This document shows positions 26,212-34,974 of a DNA stretch of 43,868 bases, piece after piece. Source of the DNA: Geminicoccus sp035556675. Its GTDB lineage: Bacteria; Pseudomonadota; Alphaproteobacteria; Geminicoccales; Geminicoccaceae. The stretch spans positions 1-43,868 of the forward strand of contig NZ_DATMFZ010000101.1 in assembly GCF_035556675.1 (NCBI RefSeq), written 5' to 3'. The position numbers and the translations under genes are program-made. The first letter of the stretch is position 1. Every line of letters starts with the position of its first letter. The notes under the pieces were generated by a model. That model saw only the letters and a program-made list of their open reading frames with translations. It had not been told where the DNA came from and did not search any database.

Positions 26212-27120
26212 TCAGCGCGGCTGGCCGACCGTAGCCAGCCGCTGCAGGGCCACCGCCTCGCGCCGACGCACCGTCTCGCGATGGATGATGTAGATGCCGG
26301 ACGCGATCACGATCGTGGTGCCGAGCCAGGTCCAACCATCCGGCAGCGGGTCGCCGAACACCAGCAGGCCGATCACCGCCGCATAGAGCATCTGCACGTA
26401 CTGGAACGGCGCCACCACCCCGGCCTCCGCCCTTGCATAGGCCAGCGACATCAGGGTGAAGCCGCACCCGCCCAGCAGGCCGCCCAGGAAGGAGACGGCG
26501 AGTTGCGGCAGGGTGGGCGTCGTCCAGACGAACGGCAGGACCGGCAGCATGCCCAGGAAGATGCCGGCACACACCCAGACCGCGAAGCTGGCCGGGTGGT
26601 CGTCGCGCGCCAGGCGCACCACGGCATGGATGAACCCCCACAGGCCGGACGCGGCCAGCATGCACAAGGCGGCCGGGCCGAACAGGCCACTGCCCGGGCG
26701 CAGCATGATCAGCACGCCGATGAAGCCCACCACCACCGCACTCCAGCGCCGCCAGCCGACCTTCTCGCCCAGGATCGGCACGGACAGGGCGGTGATGATC
26801 AGCGGCTGGCTGAAGGCGATGGCGTAGGCGTCGGTCAGCGGCATGACCGAGTAGGCGTAGAACACCAGCACGCAGGCGAGCGGCGCCAGGACGGCGCGGG
26901 CCAGGTGCAGGCGCGGGTTGGCCGGGCGCAGGAGGCGCAGCCCGCCCGACCACGCCGCCCAGGCCACCGGGACGACCAGGCAGCCGGCGGCATTGAAGGC
27001 CGCCACCTGCACGACATGCCATTCCCCACCCAGGAGCTTCACCGCCGTATCCTGGAGGGTGAAGACGAAGAAGGAGGAGAGCGCGATCAGGATCGCGGAC
27101 AGGGTCGACGGCGCGCTCAT
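26212..27120 (-). CDS. EamA/DMT-family transporter, second of a tandem pair
   Basis: A 302-residue inner-membrane protein with about ten helices in two EamA repeats, the drug/metabolite transporter architecture. The block YAIAFSQPLIITALSVP with VGWRRWSAV is almost the same in the neighbour, so the two arose by tandem duplication. The start overlaps the stop of the upstream copy (ATGA). Substrate unknown; family members export amino acids, metabolites or drugs. They could work as two separate carriers or as a pair. Confidence 0.9.
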   Translation of the reverse strand: MSAPSTLSAILIALSSFFVFTLQDTAVKLLGGEWHVVQVAAFNAAGCLVVPVAWAAWSGGLRLLRPANPRLHLARAVLAPLACVLVFYAYSVMPLTDAYAIAFSQPLIITALSVPILGEKVGWRRWSAVVVGFIGVLIMLRPGSGLFGPAALCMLAASGLWGFIHAVVRLARDDHPASFAVWVCAGIFLGMLPVLPFVWTTPTLPQLAVSFLGGLLGGCGFTLMSLAYARAEAGVVAPFQYVQMLYAAVIGLLVFGDPLPDGWTWLGTTIVIASGIYIIHRETVRRREAVALQRLATVGQPR

Positions 27121-28004
27121 GCCGGGCTGGTCCTGCTGCGGATGGCTTCGCGGTGGAAGACGTACACGCCCGAGGCGGCCACCACCGCCGCACCCAGGAC
27201 GGTGGTGACTTCCGGGACGTCACCGAACAGGAGAAAGCCCACCAGGAGCCCGTAGAGCATCTGGCTGTACTGGAAGGGGGCGATCAGCCCGGCCTCGGCC
27301 AGGTGGTAGGCCTGGACCAGCAGCATGAAGGCGCAGCCGGCGATCGCCCCGGCGGCAAGGCCGATCCCGGCTTCCAGGGGGCTCGGCAGCACGCCCACGA
27401 ACGGCATGGCGCAGATTGCCAGGACCACCGTCATCACGTTGCCGTACAGGGCGAAGGTCTCGACCGGTTCGCCGGAGCGCATCCAGCGCAGGAAGATGGT
27501 GGCACAGGCATGGAGGAAGGCGCCGCACAGGGCCAGCAGGCGGACGGGCTCGGTGCCACCTGACGGGCCCAGCATCAGCAGCACGCCGGCAAAGCCCACG
27601 CCGACCGCACTCCAGCGCCGCCAGCCGACCTGCTCCTTGAGGAGCGGCACGGACAGGGCGGTCGCGATCAGCGGCGAGGTGAACAGGATCGCGTAGACGT
27701 CGGCCAGCGAGAGCTGGGTGAAGCTGGAGAAGATCAGGACGGTGGAGGTGAAGGACAGCGCCCAGCGGGCCAGGTGGCGCCGCAGCATCCGGGTCTTCAG
27801 CCGATGGAGGCCGCCGCGCGCCTGGGCCACCAGGAAGGTGACGACCAGCGCCCCGCCCGAGGTGAACAGCATCACCTCCAGCACGTGGAACCGGCCGCTG
27901 AGCAGCTTCACCACCGTGTCCATCGCGGTGAACATGGCAAAGCTCGCCAGCGCCAGCATGATGCCTTGCCGGCGAGCCGGGATGCCCACCGCTTGCCCGT
28001 CCAT
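27117..28004 (-). CDS. EamA/DMT-family transporter, first of a tandem pair
   Basis: A 295-residue ten-helix EamA transporter, first gene of a two-gene unit. Shared features with the next gene include FFAMFT-like helix 1 (MFTAMDTVVKLLSG), YAILFTSPLIATALSVPLL and VGWRRWSAVGVGF. The C-terminus ends YVFHREAIRS, close to YIIHRETVRR in its partner. No regulator is adjacent, and the substrate cannot be inferred. Confidence 0.9.
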   Translation of the reverse strand: MDGQAVGIPARRQGIMLALASFAMFTAMDTVVKLLSGRFHVLEVMLFTSGGALVVTFLVAQARGGLHRLKTRMLRRHLARWALSFTSTVLIFSSFTQLSLADVYAILFTSPLIATALSVPLLKEQVGWRRWSAVGVGFAGVLLMLGPSGGTEPVRLLALCGAFLHACATIFLRWMRSGEPVETFALYGNVMTVVLAICAMPFVGVLPSPLEAGIGLAAGAIAGCAFMLLVQAYHLAEAGLIAPFQYSQMLYGLLVGFLLFGDVPEVTTVLGAAVVAASGVYVFHREAIRSRTSPA

Positions 28005-28073
28005 GTTCCGCCGTTTCCAGGGGTGAAGCTCGCGCCCCGGTAGCGGATCACCCGGTGTCAGTTCAACGGAAGA

Positions 28074-28092
28074 ACCAGCGCCGCGCGCTGGT
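28074..28092 (-). terminator. Hairpin after the glycosyltransferase gene
   Basis: ACCAGCGC (28074-28081) and GCGCTGGT (28085-28092) form a perfect 8-bp stem with a 3-nt loop in the 165-bp gap below the minus-strand glycosyltransferase gene. On the minus strand it is followed by TTCTTCC, a weak T-rich run. It is a plausible terminator; nothing else is evident in this gap. Confidence 0.4.
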
Positions 28093-28169
28093 ATCGCCGG
28101 ATCGCTGCACGCCTGCCGCAGGCCGGGCCTCTCGCCACTGCGCGCAGCAGCGGCAGCGCGGGAACGCGA

Positions 28170-29345
28170 TCAGTGGACGCCGGTGTGCGGCCGGGGGCTG
28201 GAGCCGAACCAGGGCGTGCGGTTGCTGCCGTTCTCGGCGCTGGAGCCGTACACGCGGTCGAACGCCTCGGCGACCAGGTCAGGCGCGAACTGCGTCACCC
28301 GCTGCTCGCCGCGCTGGCCGTACTCGCGGGCCAGCGCCGGGTCGCGCACCAGCCTGACCAGCTGGGCGCGCAACGCCTCGACATCACCCGCCGGCACGCA
28401 GATGCCGGCTTCGCCCACTACCTCGCGGCAGCCGGGTGCCGTGGTGGTGACCACGGCACAGCCGGCCCCCATCGCTTCCAACAGCACCATCGGGAAGTTC
28501 TCGTGCGAGGACGGCAGCACGAAGATCGCCGAGCTGGCATAGAGCTCGGCCAGGGTCTCGCGGGGCAGGAAGCCGCGAAAATCGACCGGGCAGTTCAGCT
28601 CCTCGGCCTGCTGGCGCAGCTGCGGGGCGTGGGGGCCGTCGCCGGCCACGATCAGCTCGACCGGCTCGGTCATCCCGGCCACCGCGGCAATCAGGTCCTG
28701 CACGCCCTTGCGCGGGACCAGGCGGGTGGCCACCAGGATACGGTGCGGTACCTTGGCGCGGGTGGGGATACCCGGCTGGGGAGCGAACGGGTTGGGGACC
28801 AGGACGGCGTTGGGACCACCCGCCTGGCGCAGGAGGCTGCTCAGGTGGGCGGACGGCAGGGTGACCTTGTCGGCGCTGTTGACCAGATAGCGCCAGAGGG
28901 GGCGGATCAGGCGGTGAATCATGTCGAAGCGGTCAGGGTTGTAACCTGGCACGTCCGAGCCATGCGCGGTCAGGGTGAGGGGAATGCCGAAGCCGCGTGC
29001 CAAGGGCACGGCGACCATGGCGCCGGGAACGATGAAGTGCGCGTGAATCGCGTCGAAGCGGCGCGCACGCAACAGCCGGCGTCCTTCCAGAAGCGCGCCA
29101 GGAATCCAGGTAGCCAGCTCCGCCGCAGTCGAATAATGACGCGCCGAGCGTCGGCAAGACGTACGGACGATCTCCACGCCGGCCTGCCGCTCCCGCGCAG
29201 GTAAATCGCGCATTCCGGAAGTAAGTACAGTAACTTCCCTGCCCATCCGGACCTGTTCTTCGGCCAGAATCCGTACCGCGGTGGCACCGCCACCGCCAAT
29301 CGGCGGGTATTCATGACAGACAATTAACATCTTACGATGCTGCAT
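28170..29345 (-). CDS. GT4-family glycosyltransferase
   Basis: A 391-residue GT-B fold glycosyltransferase, likely adding a sugar from a nucleotide donor to a lipid-linked polysaccharide. The N-terminal part has VCHEYPPIGGGGATAVR and HFIVPGAM. The donor domain has VATRLVPRKG near 220, VAGDGP, and the EX7E motif ENFPMVLLEAMGAG near 300. The ATG at 29345 has GAGG about 8 bp upstream; a GTG at 29381 would extend it. It is divergent from the flippase gene, so this belongs to a surface-polysaccharide group. Confidence 0.92.
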   Translation of the reverse strand: MQHRKMLIVCHEYPPIGGGGATAVRILAEEQVRMGREVTVLTSGMRDLPARERQAGVEIVRTSCRRSARHYSTAAELATWIPGALLEGRRLLRARRFDAIHAHFIVPGAMVAVPLARGFGIPLTLTAHGSDVPGYNPDRFDMIHRLIRPLWRYLVNSADKVTLPSAHLSSLLRQAGGPNAVLVPNPFAPQPGIPTRAKVPHRILVATRLVPRKGVQDLIAAVAGMTEPVELIVAGDGPHAPQLRQQAEELNCPVDFRGFLPRETLAELYASSAIFVLPSSHENFPMVLLEAMGAGCAVVTTTAPGCREVVGEAGICVPAGDVEALRAQLVRLVRDPALAREYGQRGEQRVTQFAPDLVAEAFDRVYGSSAENGSNRTPWFGSSPRPHTGVH

Positions 29346-29498
29346 CCCCGCCTCGACTTCACGACCTTGGCCTGCGGACACTTCCTTAGAGGTGATTATT
29401 CGCTTTCCTCACTATGTTATGCAAGATCTCATGGCCGCTTGGCCCCATTAAACCTCCCGACTGCGCTACGTTCCCTGCAACACCGCAGAAAGTGAAGC
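29346..29498. promoter_or_regulatory. AT-richer divergent promoter region, glycosyltransferase / flippase
   Basis: A 153-bp gap between divergent genes with clearly lower GC (for example 29390-29460) than the flanks. It must hold both promoters, but I could not pick convincing -35/-10 pairs. Confidence 0.35.
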
Positions 29499-30971
29499 TT
29501 GACGGTGACCGACCCCTCTCAGCTGACGGCCGATCCTGGCCTTGCCCGCCGGGCTGCGCGCGGCGTGGCATGGACCATGTTGGAGACCTGGGGCCAGCAA
29601 GGCCTGCAGCTCCTGTTCTTCGTGCTCCTGTCCCGCATCGTCGGGCCTGAAGGCTATGGTATCCTGGGCTTGGCGTTGATCGTCAATGTGGTGGGTGAGG
29701 TTCTGATCACCAATGGCGGCTGGGGTGACGCCGTGACGCGGCTGCAGGATCCCGAGCCCGAACTGCTCGATTCGGTATTCTGGGCGGTGATGGGCCTGGC
29801 CCTGCTGCTGGTCGCGGCCGCGATCCTCCTGGCCGGCCCGGCCGCCTGGTTCTTCGAGATCCCCGAACTGTTCCTGGCCCTGCCGGCCATGTCGCTGGCC
29901 CTGCCCGGCACCGCGCTGGTCGTGGTGCCGATGGCCCTCCTGCGCCGCCGCCTGCAGATGGGCCCGCTCGCCATGCGCACCCTGGTCTCCCTCGCGGTGG
30001 CCGGGGTCGTGGGCGTGCTGCTCGCCTGGCAGGGTGCCGGTGTGTGGGCGCTGATCGTCTTCCAGGTCCTCCAGTCGCTGGTGGGGGCCGTGCTGCTCTG
30101 GCCGACCACCGCCTACCGCCCGGGCTGGCGCTTCGACCGGCGCCGGCTCGCCAGCGTCACCGGCTTCGTCCGCGGTGCCACCAGCGAGCGGGTCCTCTAC
30201 ATGGTCGACGCCCTGATGCCGCGGGTGATCCTCGGCAAGTTCCTGGGCCCGATCGAGCTCGGCTATTACGTGCTGGCCGCCAAGGTGGTGGAGCTGCTCT
30301 CGCTGGTGGTGCAGCGGCCGATCCAGCGCATCCTCCTGCCGAGCGTCGCCCACCTGAGCGAAGACCCCAGGGCCATGGGCGAGGCGGTGGGGACCACGCT
30401 GCGCCTGGCTCTGCTGGTCACCGCGCCGGCGGCACTGGGCATCCTGGTCACGGCACCCGACCTGCTGCCCCTCCTGTTCGGTCATAGCTGGGCGGAGGCG
30501 GCACATGCCCTCCAGCTCATGGCGGTCCTGGTGATGATCGTCCCGGTCATCCAGATCACCACGAGCGTCGACTACGCGCGCGGGGTGAGCGCGCCGCAGG
30601 CCTGGCTGGCGCTGCTGTCCTGCGTGGTGCTGGCGGGCCTCGTCGTCCTGCTCCAGCCGGTGACCCTGGTGAACGTGGCGGCAGCGCTCATGATCCGTGG
30701 CCTCCTGATCATCCTGGTCCGGATGGGCCGGACCGTCCGGGTCTGCCGGCTGCCGGTCCTGCCGCTCCTGCGCGACCTCGTGCCGATTCTCCTGGCCGCA
30801 GCGATAGCGGCCCTGGCGGCATACACGGTGCGCACCTTCGTGCCGTCGGGCGTGAGCCTGCCACTCCTGGTCGCCGCCGAGATCCTGGCCGGCATGGCCG
30901 CCTATGCCGTTGCCGTCCTGCTGCTCGCCCGGCGCAGCCTGCGCCTGCTCACTCGGCTGGCACGGCGCTAG
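29499..30971 (+). CDS. Wzx/RfbX-like polysaccharide flippase
   Basis: A 490-residue inner-membrane protein of the MOP superfamily with about 12-14 helices. It has the typical N-terminus (RRAARGVAWTMLETWGQQGLQLLFFVLLSRIVGPEGYGILGLA) of lipid-linked oligosaccharide flippases. It would move undecaprenyl-linked repeat units to the periplasm. The start is either the TTG at 29499 or the GTG at 29505. Its last 23 bp overlap the 3' end of the convergent pyruvyltransferase gene. Confidence 0.9.
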   Translation: MTVTDPSQLTADPGLARRAARGVAWTMLETWGQQGLQLLFFVLLSRIVGPEGYGILGLALIVNVVGEVLITNGGWGDAVTRLQDPEPELLDSVFWAVMGLALLLVAAAILLAGPAAWFFEIPELFLALPAMSLALPGTALVVVPMALLRRRLQMGPLAMRTLVSLAVAGVVGVLLAWQGAGVWALIVFQVLQSLVGAVLLWPTTAYRPGWRFDRRRLASVTGFVRGATSERVLYMVDALMPRVILGKFLGPIELGYYVLAAKVVELLSLVVQRPIQRILLPSVAHLSEDPRAMGEAVGTTLRLALLVTAPAALGILVTAPDLLPLLFGHSWAEAAHALQLMAVLVMIVPVIQITTSVDYARGVSAPQAWLALLSCVVLAGLVVLLQPVTLVNVAAALMIRGLLIILVRMGRTVRVCRLPVLPLLRDLVPILLAAAIAALAAYTVRTFVPSGVSLPLLVAAEILAGMAAYAVAVLLLARRSLRLLTRLARR

Positions 30972-32145
30972 CCGGCCGTCCCACCGCCTGGAGCAGGCCG
31001 TCCACCCCGGCCTCGACGGCGGCCACGCAACGCGCCACCGCCGCCTCCTGCGGGGCGGCCCCGGCCAGTGCGGCATCCAGGAGCGTGTCCAGGCGCGCCG
31101 CACCGTCGCCTTGCACCAGCTGGCGGACATCGACCACCCGCTCGCCGATGCCCAGCAGCTCGGCGAACCCGTTGAACTTCGGGTTGTAGCCCAGCCCCAC
31201 CAGCGGCACGCCCATGCCGGCCGCCAGGATCAAGGGGTGCATCCGCCCGCCCAGGAAGGCCTGGCACAGGCCGGTGCAGGCCTTGAGCAGCCGGGCGTCG
31301 CCGATCGGCAGCACCGTGGCGGCATCGCCATGGCGCATCTGCGCCACGATCTTGCCGGCCAGCACGTCGTCGGCCTCGGACGGCGCGCAATAGGTCGGCA
31401 GGAACAGGACCCGGACATTCAGCCGCTCCACCTGCCGGTCGAGCCGCTCGGCGATCCGCTCGATCAGGATCTGCCCCTCGGGACCTGTCTGCGGGTCGGC
31501 GATGCCCAGGTGCTTGGCGAACTTGCGCGGGATCAGCCGGGCCTTGGGCGGGAACCAGCGGCGCACCGCCACGCCCAGGATCGGACGGTGGTCCAAGGCC
31601 AGCCCGGCCGCGGCCAGGGCCGCCCTGGCCTGGTCGCGGCTGGCCGGCTCCAGGCAGATCGCCGGGTCCGGAACCAGGCGCACCGGCTTGTCCGAAAGCG
31701 CCTGTGCGACCTGCTGCGCCACCGGGTCGCGCACGCTGACGAAGCGCATCGCCCGAAACGTCGCCCGGGCGGCGAGCCTGCTGGTCGGATGGTCGAGCGG
31801 GCCCACCCCCAGCGCGAAGCCCGCGACCTCGGCACCCGCCGCGCGGGCCGCCAGTGCCCGGCCCGCCCAGTAGGGCATCTTCAGCAGGCTGTCGTCGTCC
31901 TGGAACAGCCCGCCTCCGCCGATCAGGACCAGGTCGGCCTCCCGCATCGCGCGCAGCTGGGCCGCGGGCGCCGCCTTGGGCACGGCCGCCACCCCGAGTT
32001 CGCGGGCGACCTCGTCCGGCCGGTCCGTCACCACGGTGATGCGCGCGTCGGGCAGCCGCTGGCGCAGCAGCATGCAGGTGGCGGTCCGGATCGCCTGGTC
32101 GCCGATATTGCCGTCGGCATCCCCTGCCAGAATCAGAATCCGCAA
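30949..32145 (-). CDS. Polysaccharide pyruvyl transferase family protein (CsaB-like)
   Basis: A 398-residue protein expected to transfer pyruvate from phosphoenolpyruvate as a ketal onto a sugar, giving the glycan negative charge. It has the family pattern: AGDADGNIGDQAI at the N-terminus, LVLIGGGGLFQDDDS near 95, and GRMHPLILAAGMGVPLVGLGYNPKF near 307-331, which carries the conserved His. It starts with TTG, supported by GGGAG at a good distance upstream. It is divergent from the sulfotransferase. Confidence 0.9.
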   Translation of the reverse strand: MRILILAGDADGNIGDQAIRTATCMLLRQRLPDARITVVTDRPDEVARELGVAAVPKAAPAAQLRAMREADLVLIGGGGLFQDDDSLLKMPYWAGRALAARAAGAEVAGFALGVGPLDHPTSRLAARATFRAMRFVSVRDPVAQQVAQALSDKPVRLVPDPAICLEPASRDQARAALAAAGLALDHRPILGVAVRRWFPPKARLIPRKFAKHLGIADPQTGPEGQILIERIAERLDRQVERLNVRVLFLPTYCAPSEADDVLAGKIVAQMRHGDAATVLPIGDARLLKACTGLCQAFLGGRMHPLILAAGMGVPLVGLGYNPKFNGFAELLGIGERVVDVRQLVQGDGAARLDTLLDAALAGAAPQEAAVARCVAAVEAGVDGLLQAVGRPASAVPAE

Positions 32146-32316
32146 GCCTTCACTCCCGATGCGATGGCACCGCGGCGTTATGCAGAAGGCGGCGCGGGAC
32201 GCCTAGCGGTTGTGCGTGAATCGCGCGCCATTGTCTCGCCCACCCCATCCCTCCCTCGACGCGCCTCGCCGGCTGGTGCAGTAATGCATCCTCGATCCGG
32301 AGGTCGGCGCATTAAT

Positions 32317-32336
32317 TCCGGAAATATATTTCCGGA
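32317..32336. promoter_or_regulatory. Perfect 20-bp palindrome upstream of the sulfotransferase
   Basis: TCCGGAAATATATTTCCGGA reads the same on both strands, with an AT core inside TCCGG arms. It ends 25 bp before the sulfotransferase ATG, in a 216-bp divergent gap that is otherwise unremarkable apart from low GC at 32305-32345. TATACA follows at once (32337-32342) and could be a -10 element. It looks like the operator of a dimeric regulator that represses or activates one or both flanking genes. Confidence 0.6.
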
Positions 32337-32361
32337 TATACAACCTGCGAGGTGGGCAACG

Positions 32362-33471
32362 ATGCAAGACGTCACCCCAGTCTTCGACGACTGTGCTCCG
32401 ATCTTCATCCTGGGATCAACCAGATCGGGCACCACGCTGACCCGTTCGATCCTGAGCGCACACCCCGACATCGCCATTGCCGACGGCTTCCACTACTGGG
32501 TCGAGGTGGCCAACTTCCGCAAGGTGGTCCCCGACCTGCGTGAGCCTGGCGCGCTCGACCGGTTCTTCGCCCTGCTGGGGACCGCCCGGCACCATGTCCA
32601 CATCGCCGATCTGGAGCCCGAGCTCGCCGAGGTGCGCGCGCGGCTGGCAGAGGATCCCGCCCCAAGTGCCGCCAAGTATTTCCGCCTGGCGATGGAGACC
32701 TATGCGAAGCATCGCGGTGCGACCCGGTTCGGCGAGAAGACCTCGGCCAACATCCGCTACCTGCGCGAGATCCAGGAGATGTTCCCGCGGGCGAACATCC
32801 TGCATCTCGTCCGCGACCCGCGCGCGGTGGTGGCCTCGCACCTGAACGTGCCCTGGGCATCCCGCGACGTGATCTCGCTGGCGCTGAAGTGGAAGCTCGC
32901 GGTGCGCACCTTCCTGGACTTCCAGAAGTCCGGGCCGCGCTATCCCGGCAACCTCATGGAGGTGCGCTACGAGGAGCTGGTGCGCGAGCCGGAGGCGATG
33001 ATCCGGCGGATCTGCGCATTCGTGGACGTGCCCTTCGACCCGCGCATGCTGGCGCACCAGGAGCATTCCGGCATCAAGGTGAGTGCCCTGCCCTGGAAGA
33101 TCGGGGTGACGCGCGCGATCAACGAGGGTGCGGTGGCACGCTGGCAAAAGGAACTGCCGGGCCCGCGCCTGGCGCTGATCCAGTGGCTGCTGGCACCCGA
33201 GATGCGCCACTACGGCTACCAGCCCCTGCCGATATCGGCCGCGGACCGGCGCCAGGTACCGGCCCAGGCCGCCCGGGAACTGCGGCTCTGGCTGGAGTAC
33301 AAGCGCCGCCAGCGCGCCGAGCGGCAGGCCAGCGGCCCGCAATATTATGACGATGCCGGCATCTACCGGCTGGTTCTGCGCCGGCTGCTGGCGGCCCTGC
33401 GCCCCGGTCCGGGCAACCGGCCGGAAGCGGCCGGGCTGTCGCACGGGGAGGTCCGCCCGCCCCGGGCATGA
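32362..33471 (+). CDS. Sulfotransferase family protein
   Basis: A 369-residue PAPS-dependent sulfotransferase. The 5'-phosphosulfate loop is LGSTRSGTTLT (17-27), with the 3'-phosphate-binding segment LVRDPRAVVASHL around 149-161. A basic C-terminal extension of about 80 residues contains EYKRRQRAERQ. The ATG has GAGG-TGGG upstream. Given its neighbours it probably sulfates a surface glycan, though small-molecule or peptide targets cannot be excluded. Confidence 0.9.
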   Translation: MQDVTPVFDDCAPIFILGSTRSGTTLTRSILSAHPDIAIADGFHYWVEVANFRKVVPDLREPGALDRFFALLGTARHHVHIADLEPELAEVRARLAEDPAPSAAKYFRLAMETYAKHRGATRFGEKTSANIRYLREIQEMFPRANILHLVRDPRAVVASHLNVPWASRDVISLALKWKLAVRTFLDFQKSGPRYPGNLMEVRYEELVREPEAMIRRICAFVDVPFDPRMLAHQEHSGIKVSALPWKIGVTRAINEGAVARWQKELPGPRLALIQWLLAPEMRHYGYQPLPISAADRRQVPAQAARELRLWLEYKRRQRAERQASGPQYYDDAGIYRLVLRRLLAALRPGPGNRPEAAGLSHGEVRPPRA

Positions 33472-33476
33472 GGCGG

Positions 33477-33502
33477 TTGACCCCGACATCTGACATGTTA
33501 GA
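33477..33502 (+). promoter_or_regulatory. Possible promoter and GntR/FCD-type operator of the transport operon
   Basis: TTGACC (33477-33482) could be a -35 element. TCTGACATGTTAGA (33489-33502) is a 14-bp imperfect palindrome (six of seven pairs). It lies about 47 bp before the binding-protein start and might be bound by the GntR/FCD regulator encoded in the same operon. Both assignments are inference. Confidence 0.35.
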
Positions 33503-33548
33503 GATCAGGCCGAGACCGGCTACAGGTCGATGATCGGGGAAGTTGCCA

Positions 33549-34898
33549 ATGATCCGCAGTGCCCTTCTGGGCGGCGTCGCTGCCGCATGTCTCGTCACGC
33601 CAGCACTCGCCTGCGAGGACGCCGACCGGGTTCCGCTGACCTGGTCCACGATCGCCGGCTTCTACACCGATGCGATGGCCGATCTGGTGGCTGGCTTCGA
33701 GGCCAGTCACTGCGCCAAGATCAACATCGTCAACATCGACAACTCGCAGCTCTACAACAAGCAGGTCATCGAGATGGTGGGTGCCACCGGCGCCTACGAC
33801 ATCGTCACGCTGGAGACCTCGGAAAAGGCCGACTTCGCCGAGAACGGCTTCATCCTGCCGATGACCGACTATCTCGCGGACAAGCAGGAGCTGGTGAACG
33901 ACGTCGCACCGGTGCTGGCGACCATGACCACCCGCTACAACGGCGACATCTGGGGCCTGCCCTACTACACCTACACCGCCGGCTTCATCTATCGCGCCGA
34001 CCTGTTCGAGGATGCGGGCGAGAAGGAGGCGTTCAAGGCGAAGTACGGCTACGATCTGGCCGTGCCGACCGACTGGCAGCAGCACCGCGACATCGCAGAG
34101 TTCTTCACCCGCAAGGCCGGCGAGACGCTGAAGGGCGAGACGCTCGCCAAGGACTTCTACGGCGTGGGCCTGATGGCCGGCCCCTTCCCCGAGATCCAGG
34201 ACGAGCTGTCCGGGCCGATCTGGGGTGCGGGTGCGGACTGGCTGGACGACGAGGGCAATGTCCAGACGGCCGCCGTCGAGAAGGCGCTCACCGACTATAT
34301 CGAGCTCCTGAAATTCGCCCCGCCCGCCGCCCTGACCGTCACCTATGACGGGGTGATGAACCAGATGAAGGACGGCCAGATCGCCATGACCCACGGGTTC
34401 TTCCTGGACCAGTGGCCGAACGCGGCGACCACCGAGGAGTCCGTGCCCGGTGCCAGGATGGGCGTGGCCGAGGCGCCAGGGAAGAAGGCCTATATCGGTG
34501 GCTTCCTCCTGGCCGTGGCGGAAAGCTCGGCCCATCCCGAGGAGGCCATGGACTTCGTGGCCTATATCGGCGGGCCCGAGGCGCAGAAGAAGTTCGCCGC
34601 CGCCGGCGGCACCACCACGCTCACCAGCGTGCTGAACGATCCCGAGCTGACCGCACCGGAGAACCGGGCGAAGACCGGCCATTTCGGCACGCTGCGCCAG
34701 ATCTTCCAGTCGATGGACGGGTTCCAGTCCAACCTGTTCAGCACCCCCTACGGGGCCAAGATCTACAACACCATGCAGATCCCCCTGCAGTCCGCCGCGG
34801 CCGGGCAGATCACCGCGGCCGAGGCGGCGACCCGGCTGACTGACGAGGTCGCCAAGATCTGCGGCGGGCCCTGCCCGATCGCCAAGGACGGCGACTGA
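33549..34898 (+). CDS. ABC transporter substrate-binding protein (CUT1/family 1 type)
   Basis: A 449-residue periplasmic binding protein with a Sec signal (MIRSALLGGVAAACLVTPALA). The fold is the extracellular solute-binding protein family 1 type: YNGDIWGLPYYTYTAGFIYR near 120-140 and GGFLLAVAESSAHPEEAMDFVAYIGG near 318-343. Cysteines at the mature N-terminus and in ICGGPCP at the C-terminus may form disulfides. GGGGA precedes the ATG at 33549. The substrate is probably a sugar, polyol or similar small compound; the sequence does not identify it. Confidence 0.93.
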   Translation: MIRSALLGGVAAACLVTPALACEDADRVPLTWSTIAGFYTDAMADLVAGFEASHCAKINIVNIDNSQLYNKQVIEMVGATGAYDIVTLETSEKADFAENGFILPMTDYLADKQELVNDVAPVLATMTTRYNGDIWGLPYYTYTAGFIYRADLFEDAGEKEAFKAKYGYDLAVPTDWQQHRDIAEFFTRKAGETLKGETLAKDFYGVGLMAGPFPEIQDELSGPIWGAGADWLDDEGNVQTAAVEKALTDYIELLKFAPPAALTVTYDGVMNQMKDGQIAMTHGFFLDQWPNAATTEESVPGARMGVAEAPGKKAYIGGFLLAVAESSAHPEEAMDFVAYIGGPEAQKKFAAAGGTTTLTSVLNDPELTAPENRAKTGHFGTLRQIFQSMDGFQSNLFSTPYGAKIYNTMQIPLQSAAAGQITAAEAATRLTDEVAKICGGPCPIAKDGD

Positions 34899-34904
34899 GC
34901 CCCT

Positions 34905-34930
34905 GCCCGCCGGGGCCTCCCCCGGCGGGC
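34905..34930 (+). other. Strong hairpin between binding protein and permease genes
   Basis: GCCCGCCGGGG (34905-34915) and CCCCGGCGGGC (34920-34930) form a perfect 11-bp stem with a 4-nt loop, 6 bp after the binding-protein stop. No T-tract follows. Such hairpins often protect the binding-protein message and limit read-through, giving more binding protein than permease, as in maltose operons. Confidence 0.65.
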
Positions 34931-34974
34931 GCCCTTCTGCCCTCTCACTATCTCTCCACCGGAGGACGACGCCC

